From the NCBI GenBank assembly GCA_017451045.1, contig JAFSSK010000148.1, positions 1 through 41,684 of the forward strand: 41,684 nt of DNA, given 5' to 3'. The stretch is from Clostridia bacterium. GTDB lineage: Bacteria; Bacillota; Clostridia; Oscillospirales; CAG-272. The number at the start of each line of letters is the position of its first letter. Position 1 is the first letter of the stretch. Under the pieces are notes generated by a model that saw nothing but the letters and a program-made list of their open reading frames with translations, searched no databases and was not told the origin of the DNA. The position numbers and the translations under genes were made by a program. Shown here piece by piece: positions 1-7,497 of the stretch.

Positions 1-236
1 ATATAATTGTATTTCCCCGCGGTCCTTAGGCACCGCGTAAAAAATCTTTTCTACCGAGCTTTTGTAGCTCTTTACTTTTTTGTTTGAGTAGTATTCTTCA
101 AAAGAATTCCGAGATCTGTATTTCGCACATACTATGCTTTGTACTTTCTCTCTTGTTGTTCAATTTTCAATGACCGGATCCGTTCTGCGAAGCTCTTTTC
201 GCTCTCCGCAAAAACACGCCGCTCTTCGCGGCGACT
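1..236 (-). ncRNA. Probable rRNA operon leader transcript (5' of an rRNA gene off the left edge)
   Basis: Read on the minus strand this stretch follows a strong promoter and has no reading frame of its own. It contains small hairpins (GCCGC/GCGGC near 216-230, GAGCT/AGCTC near 55-72, CGCGGT/ACCGCG near 18-37). At 150-175 it carries a motif reading GGTCATTGAAAATTGAACAA on the minus strand. This closely resembles the TTGAAAACTGAACA-type element found upstream of 16S and in the spacers of Firmicute rRNA operons. The position after recR matches B. subtilis, where rrnA lies just past dnaX-yaaK-recR-yaaL-bofA. The rRNA itself lies outside the window, so this is inferred; a spacer before 23S is less likely because a full promoter sits immediately upstream. 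Confidence 0.6.
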
Positions 237-241
237 TTTAT

Positions 242-270
242 ATTTTATCATCTCATGGGGGGATTGTCAA
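242..270 (-). promoter_or_regulatory. Strong sigma-A promoter, probably of an rRNA operon
   Basis: Minus strand: -35 TTGACA (265-270), a 17 bp spacer, -10 TAAAAT (242-247), with an A/T-rich stretch upstream (about 275-320) that could act as an UP element. Transcription would start near 235 and run off the left edge. This is one of the best consensus matches in the window, as expected for an rrn promoter. Confidence 0.75.
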
Positions 271-429
271 CACTTTTTTTCGCAGTTTTTAAAGAAATAT
301 TTTCGGAAAAATGTACCTGTATCCGGAAATTTTTCTTGTTTTGTAAAGAGTGATGAAACTGAGCCCAAAAGATGAACGGGACGCTGTTTTACGCCCCGTC
401 CAACTGTGTTGAGTTGACCGCTCTCATGG

Positions 430-1029
430 TCATACGTCCCTTCTGCCCTCCAGCGCCCGGGACAGCGTGATCTCATCCGCGAACTCGAGATCCGCGCCCA
501 TCGGAACGCCGTAAGCCAGCCGCGTGACTTTGATGTCCAGCGGCCGCAGCAGATGCCCCAGATACATGGCCGTGGCTTCCCCGTTGACATCGGGATTTGT
601 CGCGACGATGACCTCTTTGACGTCGTTCCTGCCGACACGCTCCAGCAGTTCCCTGATCTTCAGCTGGTCGGGCTTGACGCCGCCAATCGGCGAAATCACG
701 CCGTGAAGCACATGATACTGTCCGTTGTACTCCCGCACTTTTTCGATAGAAGCAAGCGTACGGACGTCGGACACGACGCAGATGGTGCTCTTGTCCCTGC
801 TTTCATCCGCACAGATCGGGCAGATATCCCTGTCCGTAAGATTCTGGCAAATCGGACACAGATGAATCTTTTCCTTGGCGTCCGTCAGCGCCCGGGCGAA
901 TTCCTGGACCTCTTCCTCACTCATTTCCAGGACGGAATACGCCATGCGCATGGCTGATTTCCTTCCGACGCCTTCCAGCTGCCCGAATTTCTCAGCCAGC
1001 CGCTGAAGGGATTCTATATAGTCTGCCAT
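430..1029 (-). CDS. recR: Recombination mediator protein RecR
   Basis: RecR acts with RecF and RecO to load RecA on gapped DNA during recombinational repair. The 199-residue length is typical. An N-terminal helix-hairpin-helix region contains GVGRKSAMRMA (about 20-30). It is followed by a four-cysteine zinc finger (C58, C61, C70, C73) and a Toprim domain with the acidic ATNPDVNGEATA segment. The ATG lies three bases past the ybaB stop, so translation is probably coupled. It is the last gene of the SRP RNA-dnaX-ybaB-recR cluster. No clear terminator follows; 271-429 holds nothing recognisable, and the next element is the rrn-type promoter in the same direction. Confidence 0.97.
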   Translation of the reverse strand: MADYIESLQRLAEKFGQLEGVGRKSAMRMAYSVLEMSEEEVQEFARALTDAKEKIHLCPICQNLTDRDICPICADESRDKSTICVVSDVRTLASIEKVREYNGQYHVLHGVISPIGGVKPDQLKIRELLERVGRNDVKEVIVATNPDVNGEATAMYLGHLLRPLDIKVTRLAYGVPMGADLEFADEITLSRALEGRRDV

Positions 1030-1032
1030 ATA

Positions 1033-1380
1033 TCAAAACAGTCCGGGCATCCCCAGGTCTCCCGTGATCTTGCCCATTTCCTCCGCATTTGTCGTTTCAA
1101 CACGCTTGATCGCCTCGTTGACGCCCGCGGTCAGAATATCCGTCAGCGTCTCGATATCATCCGGATCGACGATCTCAGGCTGGATATCCATCCCAAGGAT
1201 CTCCTTTTTCCCGTTGATACGTATGGTGACCATTCCTCCGCCGGCAGATACTTCATACTCTCTGGCGTTCAGTTCTTCCTGCTTGGCGGCCATGTCTTCC
1301 TGCATTTTCTGCGCCTGTCTGAGCATCGCCTGCATGTTCTGCGGTCCGCCGCCCATGTTTTTCGGTACGTTTGCTTTCAT
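1033..1380 (-). CDS. YbaB/EbfC family nucleoid-associated protein
   Basis: This small dimeric DNA-binding protein family is encoded between dnaX and recR in most bacteria; its exact cellular role is still loosely defined. The 115-residue product has a Gly/Met/Gln-rich N-terminus, a helix QNMQAMLRQAQKMQEDM, the conserved VSAGGGMVTIRINGKKEI strand region and a C-terminal helix ending in GMPGLF, all typical. I start it at the ATG at 1380, not the upstream TTG at 1386, because the SD sequence GAAGGGTGA sits about seven bases before this ATG. That SD overlaps the dnaX stop codon, so translation is probably coupled to dnaX. Confidence 0.95.
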   Translation of the reverse strand: MKANVPKNMGGGPQNMQAMLRQAQKMQEDMAAKQEELNAREYEVSAGGGMVTIRINGKKEILGMDIQPEIVDPDDIETLTDILTAGVNEAIKRVETTNAEEMGKITGDLGMPGLF

Positions 1381-1386
1381 AAACAA

Positions 1387-3018
1387 TCACCCTTCGTTAA
1401 AAATATCATCAATATCGTTATCATCTGTCTCCGGCGCGACTTCCAAGACCACTTTGTCGCGCTCGATGTTCTTCCTGAGTTCCGCTGCTACGGCACCCAG
1501 GATGCAGTCGATGCTCTCCGGTCCGTTACAGACGCTGAGCGAGTTGTCGTCCTGGAATCGGATGATCAGCGTTTCGCCGTCAGACAAATAAGCTTTTGCC
1601 TGGTATAAGAAAGCGCCCACGATCCCGTCTGCCTGCGCGACGCGGGATACGATCTCCGGCCACTCACGGATCCTTTCCGGTTTCCCGGAAACGACCTGCT
1701 GCGGTTTTTTTCCGCCCTCGTCTGTTTTCTCGCCGGTCTTTGGCTGTAAAGGCGTTTCCGGTTCAGGCGTCTTTGGCTTTTCTTCCGTTTTTTTAGCAGT
1801 TGCAAAAGAGGCCGTTTCGCCCCTGCCCGGCTTTTCCTTGCTTTCCGGCACGGAGACCTGCGGCGGACGGGCGGACCATACTTTCGTTTCAAGATCGGAC
1901 ATCCTGGCCAGAAGAGATTCCGGCGATTCATTCAGCACCGGATCGCACATCTGCAAAAGGGCGAGTTCCGCGATGCTGCGCCGGATACTGCCTGCTTTCT
2001 GCATCTCGACAAGGGCGTTGTCCATGACTCTGCTGTAGTACAGCGTTGTCTCCTTGCTGATATCTGAAGCCAGTTTTTTGATCTCCTGCGCTTCCACCTC
2101 CGTAAGATCGAGATATCTCGTGGCCTGCTGCGTCGTCTGGACGACCAGGATATCCCGGCACAGAGAGATCAGATCCTGCCAGAACACGAGGATGTCCTTG
2201 GCAGATCCGAATATCGAGTCGATCAATTCGAAAATACGATCGTAATCCTTGTTCCGAACCGCTTTCAGCATCGTGATCACGGTCTCGCGGCCGCTGATCC
2301 CGACCATTTCGTTGACAAGTTCCAGGTCTACGGGCCTGCCGCTGCCGGAGCAAAGTTCCAGAAGGCTGATCGCGTCGCGCATGCCGCCCTGCGACAGTCT
2401 CGCGAGCTGGTATGCTCCGCTTTCCTGCAAATCGATCTGTTCCGCACGGGCGATCACCTGCAGCCTGGAAACCAGCTGCTTGACGGCGATCCGTCTGAAA
2501 TCGAACCGCTGACACCGGGATATGATCGTTGCCGGCAGTTTCTGCAGTTCGGTCGTGGCCAGAACGAAAATGACATGTGCAGGCGGTTCTTCAAGCGTCT
2601 TCAGCAAAGCGTTGAACGCGCTTCCGGACAGCATATGGACCTCGTCGATGATGTAGACTCTGTATTTCAGGTCTGCCGGCGCATAGACGACCTCGTCGCG
2701 GATATCCCTGATGTTGTCCACGCCGTTGTTGGAAGCTGCGTCCATTTCCGTGATATCGGTGGCAGTCCCTGCCTCGATCGCCTGACATGCGGGGCACACG
2801 CCGCACGGATTCCCGTTGACGGGATTTTCGCAGTTGACAACTTTCGCCAGTATCTTCGCACAGGTCGTTTTACCCGTTCCGCGGGAGCCGCAGAACAGAT
2901 ATGCGTGGCTGAAAGCGCCTGTCTGCGCCTCATATTTCAAAACAGAAGTGATGTGTTCCTGACCGTAAACATCGTCAAATGTCTTCGGTCTCCACTTCCT
3001 GTACAGTGCCTGGTGCAT
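1387..3018 (-). CDS. dnaX: DNA polymerase III subunit gamma/tau
   Basis: DnaX is the clamp-loader ATPase that loads the sliding clamp and links polymerase cores at the replication fork. The 543-residue product has a Walker A GSRGTGKT (44-51), a zinc module (C63, C72, C75, C78), Walker B IIDEVH (about 123-128) and the SRC sensor motif. A Pro/Lys/Glu-rich linker (about 390-450) leads to a C-terminal tau-like domain. The ATG is preceded by the SD AGGGGGC. The protein is shorter than E. coli tau but within the Firmicute range. A run of seven A residues in the linker coding sequence (near 1790-1797) is not in the classical -1 frameshift phase, so I do not call a separate gamma product. Confidence 0.97.
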   Translation of the reverse strand: MHQALYRKWRPKTFDDVYGQEHITSVLKYEAQTGAFSHAYLFCGSRGTGKTTCAKILAKVVNCENPVNGNPCGVCPACQAIEAGTATDITEMDAASNNGVDNIRDIRDEVVYAPADLKYRVYIIDEVHMLSGSAFNALLKTLEEPPAHVIFVLATTELQKLPATIISRCQRFDFRRIAVKQLVSRLQVIARAEQIDLQESGAYQLARLSQGGMRDAISLLELCSGSGRPVDLELVNEMVGISGRETVITMLKAVRNKDYDRIFELIDSIFGSAKDILVFWQDLISLCRDILVVQTTQQATRYLDLTEVEAQEIKKLASDISKETTLYYSRVMDNALVEMQKAGSIRRSIAELALLQMCDPVLNESPESLLARMSDLETKVWSARPPQVSVPESKEKPGRGETASFATAKKTEEKPKTPEPETPLQPKTGEKTDEGGKKPQQVVSGKPERIREWPEIVSRVAQADGIVGAFLYQAKAYLSDGETLIIRFQDDNSLSVCNGPESIDCILGAVAAELRKNIERDKVVLEVAPETDDNDIDDIFNEG

Positions 3019-3031
3019 AAGTCGCCCCCTG

Positions 3032-3886
3032 TCAGTTCAGAGATTCACGGATAACCCGCAGATAATTCATACCCATGGATAAGGCAGTCAGATTGTCTTC
3101 CAGCCCTTCGAATTCCAGAGAGTACCAGCCGTTGTAACCGGCTTTTTCGAGCAACTTGACGCAGGATTTGATCTCGATCACGCCGTGCCCTAAGATCGTC
3201 CCTCTCAAAAAGTCTCCGTCCCTGTTTCTGAAGAATCCCTCAGGAGCCGGATCGACTGAATTTTTCGCCTTGAATAAGAAGTCTTTCGCGTGAACGTGGA
3301 AAGCATAGGGCGCAGCCCGCTTGACGGCCTTGACGGAATCCTCTCCGGCGCAAAGGAAATTGCCGATGTCCACAAGCCAGCCGTAATTGGGATGGTTGAC
3401 CTCCCGGATAAGGGCCTCGACGCGTTCGGAATCCTGATAGATGAAGCCGTGGTTTTCCGTGCAGGTCCTGATGCCTTTTTCTGCCGCATAGCAGGTAACT
3501 TCCCTGATGGCGTCGGCCATATCTTTGATCCCGTCTTCCCACGTATATCCGGCTTTATCCTTCAACGAGAACGCGGCATCGTGACGCATGACCGAAACAC
3601 CGAGAATTGCCGCTACGTCGACGCGTTTCTCTACTTTTTCGATCTCTTCGGACAGCGAATCGGACAGGAAGTTGGCGCCGACCGTGTAGGAAACGATCGG
3701 AAGGCCGATCTTTTCACAGTAAACGCGAACGGATTCCGCTGTTTTCTCAGGATTGGGACCGCTCAGATCCGTGAACTCGATCCCTTCGAAGCCGATCTCT
3801 TTCGCCTTCGCGCAGATCTGCTCGTAGCCGGCTCCGGTAGCTCTGCGGTAATTGGAAAAGCTGTAGTCGCTTACGCTGATTCTCAT
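3032..3886 (-). CDS. Sugar phosphate isomerase/epimerase family TIM-barrel protein
   Basis: This belongs to the xylose-isomerase-like/AP endonuclease 2 superfamily (IolE- or Hyi-like), whose members isomerise, epimerise or dehydrate sugars or inositol derivatives using a divalent metal. The 284-residue length fits a single barrel. Visible metal-site candidates are the Glu in CTENHG, Asp in VDIGNF, His in FHVHAKD and Glu in SLEFEG near the C-terminus. The substrate cannot be told. It lies between the SRP RNA gene and dnaX on the same strand, an unusual place for a catabolic gene, with 13 bases separating it from dnaX. The only SD candidate, AGGGA about 11 bases before the ATG, is weak. Confidence 0.85.
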   Translation of the reverse strand: MRISVSDYSFSNYRRATGAGYEQICAKAKEIGFEGIEFTDLSGPNPEKTAESVRVYCEKIGLPIVSYTVGANFLSDSLSEEIEKVEKRVDVAAILGVSVMRHDAAFSLKDKAGYTWEDGIKDMADAIREVTCYAAEKGIRTCTENHGFIYQDSERVEALIREVNHPNYGWLVDIGNFLCAGEDSVKAVKRAAPYAFHVHAKDFLFKAKNSVDPAPEGFFRNRDGDFLRGTILGHGVIEIKSCVKLLEKAGYNGWYSLEFEGLEDNLTALSMGMNYLRVIRESLN

Positions 3887-3936
3887 AAAACACGCGTTCC
3901 CTATTTCGGTAGGTACTCATCCTTTCGGAAAATAAA

Positions 3937-4240
3937 AGAGGGCCATAAAACAAGACCACACACCCCTTGATTGAACTTATTCTCCGCGCGATCTTTAAAC
4001 TCCCTGCTCAAAACAGGCACGCTCGCGGCACATCAGTTAAACCGCTTAATGCTGCTTGGTTCCCCACCTGACATGGTTCACAGCCACTGATTGCGCGAGA
4101 CCCGTTTCTCAACACAAAAAGAATAACTCAATTCGAAAAGCGTCCGTCCTCAAAAGAGGAATCCACCCCTGCTACAGCGGTTTTCAGGTTCAGGGATCCG
4201 CTAATTCCCCGGCTGGCATGGCCCTGTTTTACGACCCTTT
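3937..4240 (-). ncRNA. ffs: Signal recognition particle RNA, large bacterial type (scRNA/6S-like with Alu domain)
   Basis: The minus strand shows the SRP helix 8 core at about 4040-4085, reading GAACCATGTCAGGTGGGGAA followed by CCAAGCAGCATTAAG. The Alu-domain 5' part GGGGAATTAGCGG is near 4198-4212, then a CCTGAACCTG-type loop near 4180-4192. Both match the long (about 270 nt) Bacillus/Clostridium scRNA and not the short 4.5S form. The outermost sequences GGGCCAT (about 4219-4225) and ATGGCCC (about 3940-3946) are perfectly complementary and should close the molecule. The latter is followed by TCTTTTATTTT, a likely termination tract. Exact mature ends are estimates. The product binds Ffh and targets nascent membrane proteins. 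Confidence 0.93.
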
Positions 4241-4251
4241 TTCTGCTAAAG

Positions 4252-4280
4252 ATTATACCATAACTTGAGATTGTTTGCAA
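4252..4280 (-). promoter_or_regulatory. Sigma-A promoter of the SRP RNA gene
   Basis: Minus strand: -35 TTGCAA (4275-4280), a 17 bp spacer, and a perfect -10 TATAAT (4252-4257). The predicted start is near 4244, just before the SRP RNA 5' end. It is divergent from the DUF3810 promoter. Confidence 0.85.
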
Positions 4281-4346
4281 GTTATTGCGTCCCAACATTT
4301 GGAATCGAAATTGTTTTTCTATCTATGGATATTTTTATCGGGAATA

Positions 4347-4355
4347 TGATATAAT
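4347..4355 (+). promoter_or_regulatory. Extended -10 promoter of the DUF3810-murA operon
   Basis: TGATATAAT (4347-4355) is an extended -10 element with a perfect TATAAT. No good -35 hexamer lies 16-18 bases upstream. The start near 4362 leaves a very short leader before the strong SD AAAGGAGGTG (4371-4380). Confidence 0.6.
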
Positions 4356-4388
4356 AATTATATATGAAGTAAAGGAGGTGCATGCGGA

Positions 4389-5552
4389 ATGCCGGATGAA
4401 GAAAAAAGCAGCCTGCTCAGTGACGAGCAGAATAATCCAAAAGAACCCAGGAAAATGAAACTGGAACACATCCCGCTGGCGGTCAAGATCATCTATCTTC
4501 TGTCGCTTGTCAGCCTGGTCCTGTATATCCTTTTCCGATGCATCACGCCTTTCGCGGACTGGTTCAACACAAGGATCAGCGCCTATCTGCGCCTTGTCCT
4601 GGCTAAACTGACCGTCTGGATACCGTTTTCCTTCGCAGAGATCCTGTTCATGCTGCTGCCGGTCGCATTTGTCGCGCTGTGCGTCATTTCCTTCAAATTC
4701 GTGCCTGACAGATGGAGATCGATCGGCATCTGGGCGGCTGACGTCTGTGTCGTCCTCGCCGTTATCTTCAACATTTTCGTATGGAATTTCGCCGCCGGCT
4801 ATTCAGCCAGCTCCTTGGACAAACGGCTCGGCATCGACACGGAGAACATTTCCAAAGAAGATCTGTACGCCGTGACCTGTACGATCATCGACAATCTGAA
4901 TGAGGCGTCGCTTTCAGTCGTGTACGAGGACTCCGGCGCTTCCATCATGCCGTACGGATACAGGGAGATGAACCAGAAACTCATGCAGGCATACGAGTCG
5001 TTCAGTCAGACGGAGATTGGAAAAGACCTGTATCTTTCCTTCTCCAGCCGTGTGAAGAACATCATTCTAAGCCGGCCGATGTCCTACACCCGCATCACGG
5101 GCGTATACACGTTCTTCACGGGCGAAGCCAATATCAACGTGGATTTCCCGGCCTATACCATTCCCTACACGGCGGCGCACGAACTGGCTCACCAGCGCGG
5201 ATTCGCGCGGGAAAACGAGGCCAATTTCATCGCATACCTGATCTGCCATCATTCCGACGACGTCTATCTTCGGTACAGCGCGGAGATGAACATGTTCGAA
5301 TACCTTTACAGCATCCTTTACTCTGCCGATCACGACCTGGCCGACGAAGCGGTCTCCAGGCTGAGCGACGGCATCCGTTCCGAACTCAGAGCCTACTACG
5401 CGTTTCTGGACACACGGGAAAACAAAGTGGTCAGGACCATCAGCCATTCGTTCAACGACACATACCTGAAATCCCAGGGGACTGAAGGATCGATCTCCTA
5501 CGATCTTGTGGCATACCTGACCGTTGCTTACTACAACCAGCATCTGGACTGA
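4389..5552 (+). CDS. DUF3810 domain-containing membrane protein with HExxH motif
   Basis: The 387-residue product is a DUF3810 family protein, common in Clostridia and of unknown function. It has a charged cytoplasmic N-terminus, then three hydrophobic segments (about 29-50, 80-102 and 113-136) and a soluble C-terminal domain. That domain carries AAHELAHQRGF (HExxH at H264, E265, H268) followed by a second acidic cluster RENEAN, the layout of a gluzincin-type zinc peptidase. Proteolysis has not been established for the family as far as I know, so this is inference from the motif. The start ATG follows a strong SD (AAAGGAGGTG). murA begins ten bases after its stop, so the two form an operon; a link to cell-wall work is suggested only by that. 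Confidence 0.85.
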   Translation: MPDEEKSSLLSDEQNNPKEPRKMKLEHIPLAVKIIYLLSLVSLVLYILFRCITPFADWFNTRISAYLRLVLAKLTVWIPFSFAEILFMLLPVAFVALCVISFKFVPDRWRSIGIWAADVCVVLAVIFNIFVWNFAAGYSASSLDKRLGIDTENISKEDLYAVTCTIIDNLNEASLSVVYEDSGASIMPYGYREMNQKLMQAYESFSQTEIGKDLYLSFSSRVKNIILSRPMSYTRITGVYTFFTGEANINVDFPAYTIPYTAAHELAHQRGFARENEANFIAYLICHHSDDVYLRYSAEMNMFEYLYSILYSADHDLADEAVSRLSDGIRSELRAYYAFLDTRENKVVRTISHSFNDTYLKSQGTEGSISYDLVAYLTVAYYNQHLD

Positions 5553-5561
5553 GAGGTGTCT

Positions 5562-6818
5562 ATGCAAAAATACATTATCCATGGCGGCAAACCGCTTTCA
5601 GGGGGCATAAGGATCTCGGGCATGAAGAATGCCGCGCTGCCGATCCTGTTCGCGACGATCCTGGCTTCGGGGAAATCCGTCCTGCACAATATCCCAGACG
5701 TCAGCGACGTGCATGCGGCGATCGAGATCCTGCGTTCGGTCGGCGCCGAAGTCATATACCGGCCCGACGGCATAGAGATCTGCACCGATTCAGTCTCCCC
5801 CGGGATCGCGCCGTATGAACTGGTCCAGAAAATCAGGGCGTCGACCTACCTGATGGGCGCCGAACTCGGCCGCTTCCACACCACCCGCGTCGCGATGCCC
5901 GGCGGCTGCGATTTCGGCCAGCGTCCGATCGATCTGCATATCAAGGGCTTTGAAGCGCTGGGGGCATCTATTCAGCTCTCAAGCGGATATGTCTGCGGAG
6001 AAGCCCCGAACGGACTTTTCGGCAGTGAGATTTATTTCGACACCATTTCCGTCGGCGCGACCGTGAACCTGATACTGGCGTCCGTCCTTTCCGACGGGAT
6101 CACCGTGCTGGACAACGCGGCGAGAGAACCGCACATCTGCGACCTTGCCAATTTCCTGAACGCCTGCGGCGCCAGGATCACGGGAGCCGGGACGTCCGTC
6201 ATCAAGATCAAAGGCGTCGATAAGCTTCACGGTGTCGACTACACCGTCATCCCGGATATGATCGAGGCTGGCACCTATATGGTCGCCGCGGCCGCGACAA
6301 AAGGCAAGCTGACCCTTACAGACATTATCCCTAAGCATATGGATTCCGTCACCGCAAAACTGATCCAGGCGGGCACCGTCGTTGAGGAAGGGATCAACTC
6401 GCTCACGGTAAGCTCCGGCGAATCTATCCGCGGCATCCAGATCAAAACGCTTCCCTATCCGGGATTCCCGACCGATATGCATCCGCAGTTTTCGGTGCTG
6501 CTCAGTCTGTCTGATGAAACGAGCACCATCACCGAAGGCATCTGGGAGAACCGTTTCCGGTATGCGGACGAGCTGTGCAGGATGGGCGCCAACATCACAG
6601 TCAACGGAAAGACCGCCACGATCAAGGGACAGGGAGGACTTTGTGGGGTCCCGGTGAAGGCAGTCGACCTGCGGGCCGGTGCGGCTCTCGTCGTCGCAGG
6701 TCTTGCGGCGGAAGGCAGGACGGAGATCTCCGACGTCGGGAAAATATGCCGCGGGTATGACCATCTCGTTGAAAAGCTTCGGGACGTCGGCGCGGACATC
6801 ACGCTGGTCGAGACATAA
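5562..6818 (+). CDS. murA: UDP-N-acetylglucosamine 1-carboxyvinyltransferase MurA
   Basis: MurA transfers enolpyruvate from PEP to UDP-GlcNAc, the first committed step of peptidoglycan synthesis in the cytoplasm, and is the fosfomycin target. I start at the ATG at 5562, not the GTG at 5556, because the SD GAGAGGTG covers that GTG. With this start the substrate-binding K22-N23 pair falls at the numbering used for E. coli MurA, and the catalytic Cys is residue 116 in PGGCDFGQRPIDLH. A fosfomycin-resistant Cys-to-Asp change is therefore absent. The length, 418 residues, is standard. A hairpin terminator follows. Firmicutes often carry two murA copies; only one is in this window. Confidence 0.97.
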   Translation: MQKYIIHGGKPLSGGIRISGMKNAALPILFATILASGKSVLHNIPDVSDVHAAIEILRSVGAEVIYRPDGIEICTDSVSPGIAPYELVQKIRASTYLMGAELGRFHTTRVAMPGGCDFGQRPIDLHIKGFEALGASIQLSSGYVCGEAPNGLFGSEIYFDTISVGATVNLILASVLSDGITVLDNAAREPHICDLANFLNACGARITGAGTSVIKIKGVDKLHGVDYTVIPDMIEAGTYMVAAAATKGKLTLTDIIPKHMDSVTAKLIQAGTVVEEGINSLTVSSGESIRGIQIKTLPYPGFPTDMHPQFSVLLSLSDETSTITEGIWENRFRYADELCRMGANITVNGKTATIKGQGGLCGVPVKAVDLRAGAALVVAGLAAEGRTEISDVGKICRGYDHLVEKLRDVGADITLVET

Positions 6819-6845
6819 CGGTCCTGGCACGTTTCAAAAACAGCA

Positions 6846-6880
6846 GCAGGCAGACCTTTTCTGGTCTGCCTGCCTTCTGT
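6846..6880. terminator. Bidirectional hairpin terminator between murA and the sigma-factor operon
   Basis: An 11 bp perfect stem GCAGGCAGACC (6846-6856) / GGTCTGCCTGC (6863-6873) with a six-base loop lies between convergent genes. It has a moderately T-rich flank on the plus side and TGCTGTTTTTG on the minus side. Confidence 0.7.
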
Positions 6881-6885
6881 TCTGT

Positions 6886-7491
6886 TCAGTTTTTCCTGTC
6901 GGTGCCGCCCTGCGCAGCCCGGATCTTTTTACGCATCCTGTAGATCGCGTTTTCCACAGATCGGCGCGAGCGGCCGGTCTTCTGTGCGATCTGCTCGGCG
7001 GTATACCGTTCCGCATACAGGTGCAGGACCTGATCCTCATACTTTGACAGGTGCGAGCTGAAGGACTCTCTCAGCAGCTCATACGCCTCCCGCTCCGCGA
7101 CTCTCGCAGCGGTGTCGGAGGCGGCTGAAACGTCACGGTATATCCCTTCCGTATAGGATTTTGCCTGCAGCCTTTTCGCCGCTTGCTTTTTCCGCCAGTA
7201 GGACCGCAGCGCGTTGGTGATGCAGATCTTCGCGAACAGACCGAACGACACCTTGTCCTGATCAAGGTCGAACCGGAGGACAGCCTTGTAAAAAGCCAGA
7301 TCGGCTTCCTGCCTGATATCGTCCTTCTCGCCCTCGATGCTGGCGGAGTATTTCTGCGACAGTGACTTCACGAGCGGCTCGTACCGGTCCATCAGCTCGC
7401 GAAGAGCCTTGTCCGAATCTGTCCCGTCGGCGCGGATCTTTCTGATCAGATCCAGCACCTCTTTCTCGTTTTCCCTTTCCTGCTCGTCCAT
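6886..7491 (-). CDS. Sigma-70 family RNA polymerase sigma factor
   Basis: The 201-residue protein has a region 2-like segment (about 50-105: KDDIRQEADLAFYKAVLRFD, then FAKICITNALRSYWRK). A C-terminal region 4 helix-turn-helix follows (about 148-190: YTAEQIAQKTGRSRRSVENA). There is no region 1 or 3, so it is a short alternative sigma factor. The layout recalls the SigH/Spo0H-like group more than typical ECF factors, but I cannot assign it firmly. It starts seven bases past the GH31 gene with SD AAGGTG, so it is the third gene of a DUF4364-GH31-sigma operon. No anti-sigma gene is adjacent. What it controls cannot be told from this sequence. Confidence 0.85.
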   Translation of the reverse strand: MDEQERENEKEVLDLIRKIRADGTDSDKALRELMDRYEPLVKSLSQKYSASIEGEKDDIRQEADLAFYKAVLRFDLDQDKVSFGLFAKICITNALRSYWRKKQAAKRLQAKSYTEGIYRDVSAASDTAARVAEREAYELLRESFSSHLSKYEDQVLHLYAERYTAEQIAQKTGRSRRSVENAIYRMRKKIRAAQGGTDRKN

Positions 7492-7497
7492 GACACC

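Noticed and set aside
1785..1800. Seven-A run in dnaX as a programmed frameshift site making gamma
   Set aside because: The run is phased GCT-AAA-AAA-ACG, which does not give a good -1 slip of both tRNAs, and the -1 frame stays open for about 100 codons with no early stop.
3747..3959. Minus-strand open frame overlapping the start of the TIM-barrel gene, with an ATG near 3920
   Set aside because: It is out of frame with a well-supported gene, and its translation is Arg-rich with no family features. The nearby AAAGGA overlaps the ATG and cannot act as its SD.
4056..4268. Small plus-strand open frame of 70 codons
   Set aside because: It lies across the SRP RNA gene and its promoter on the opposite strand.
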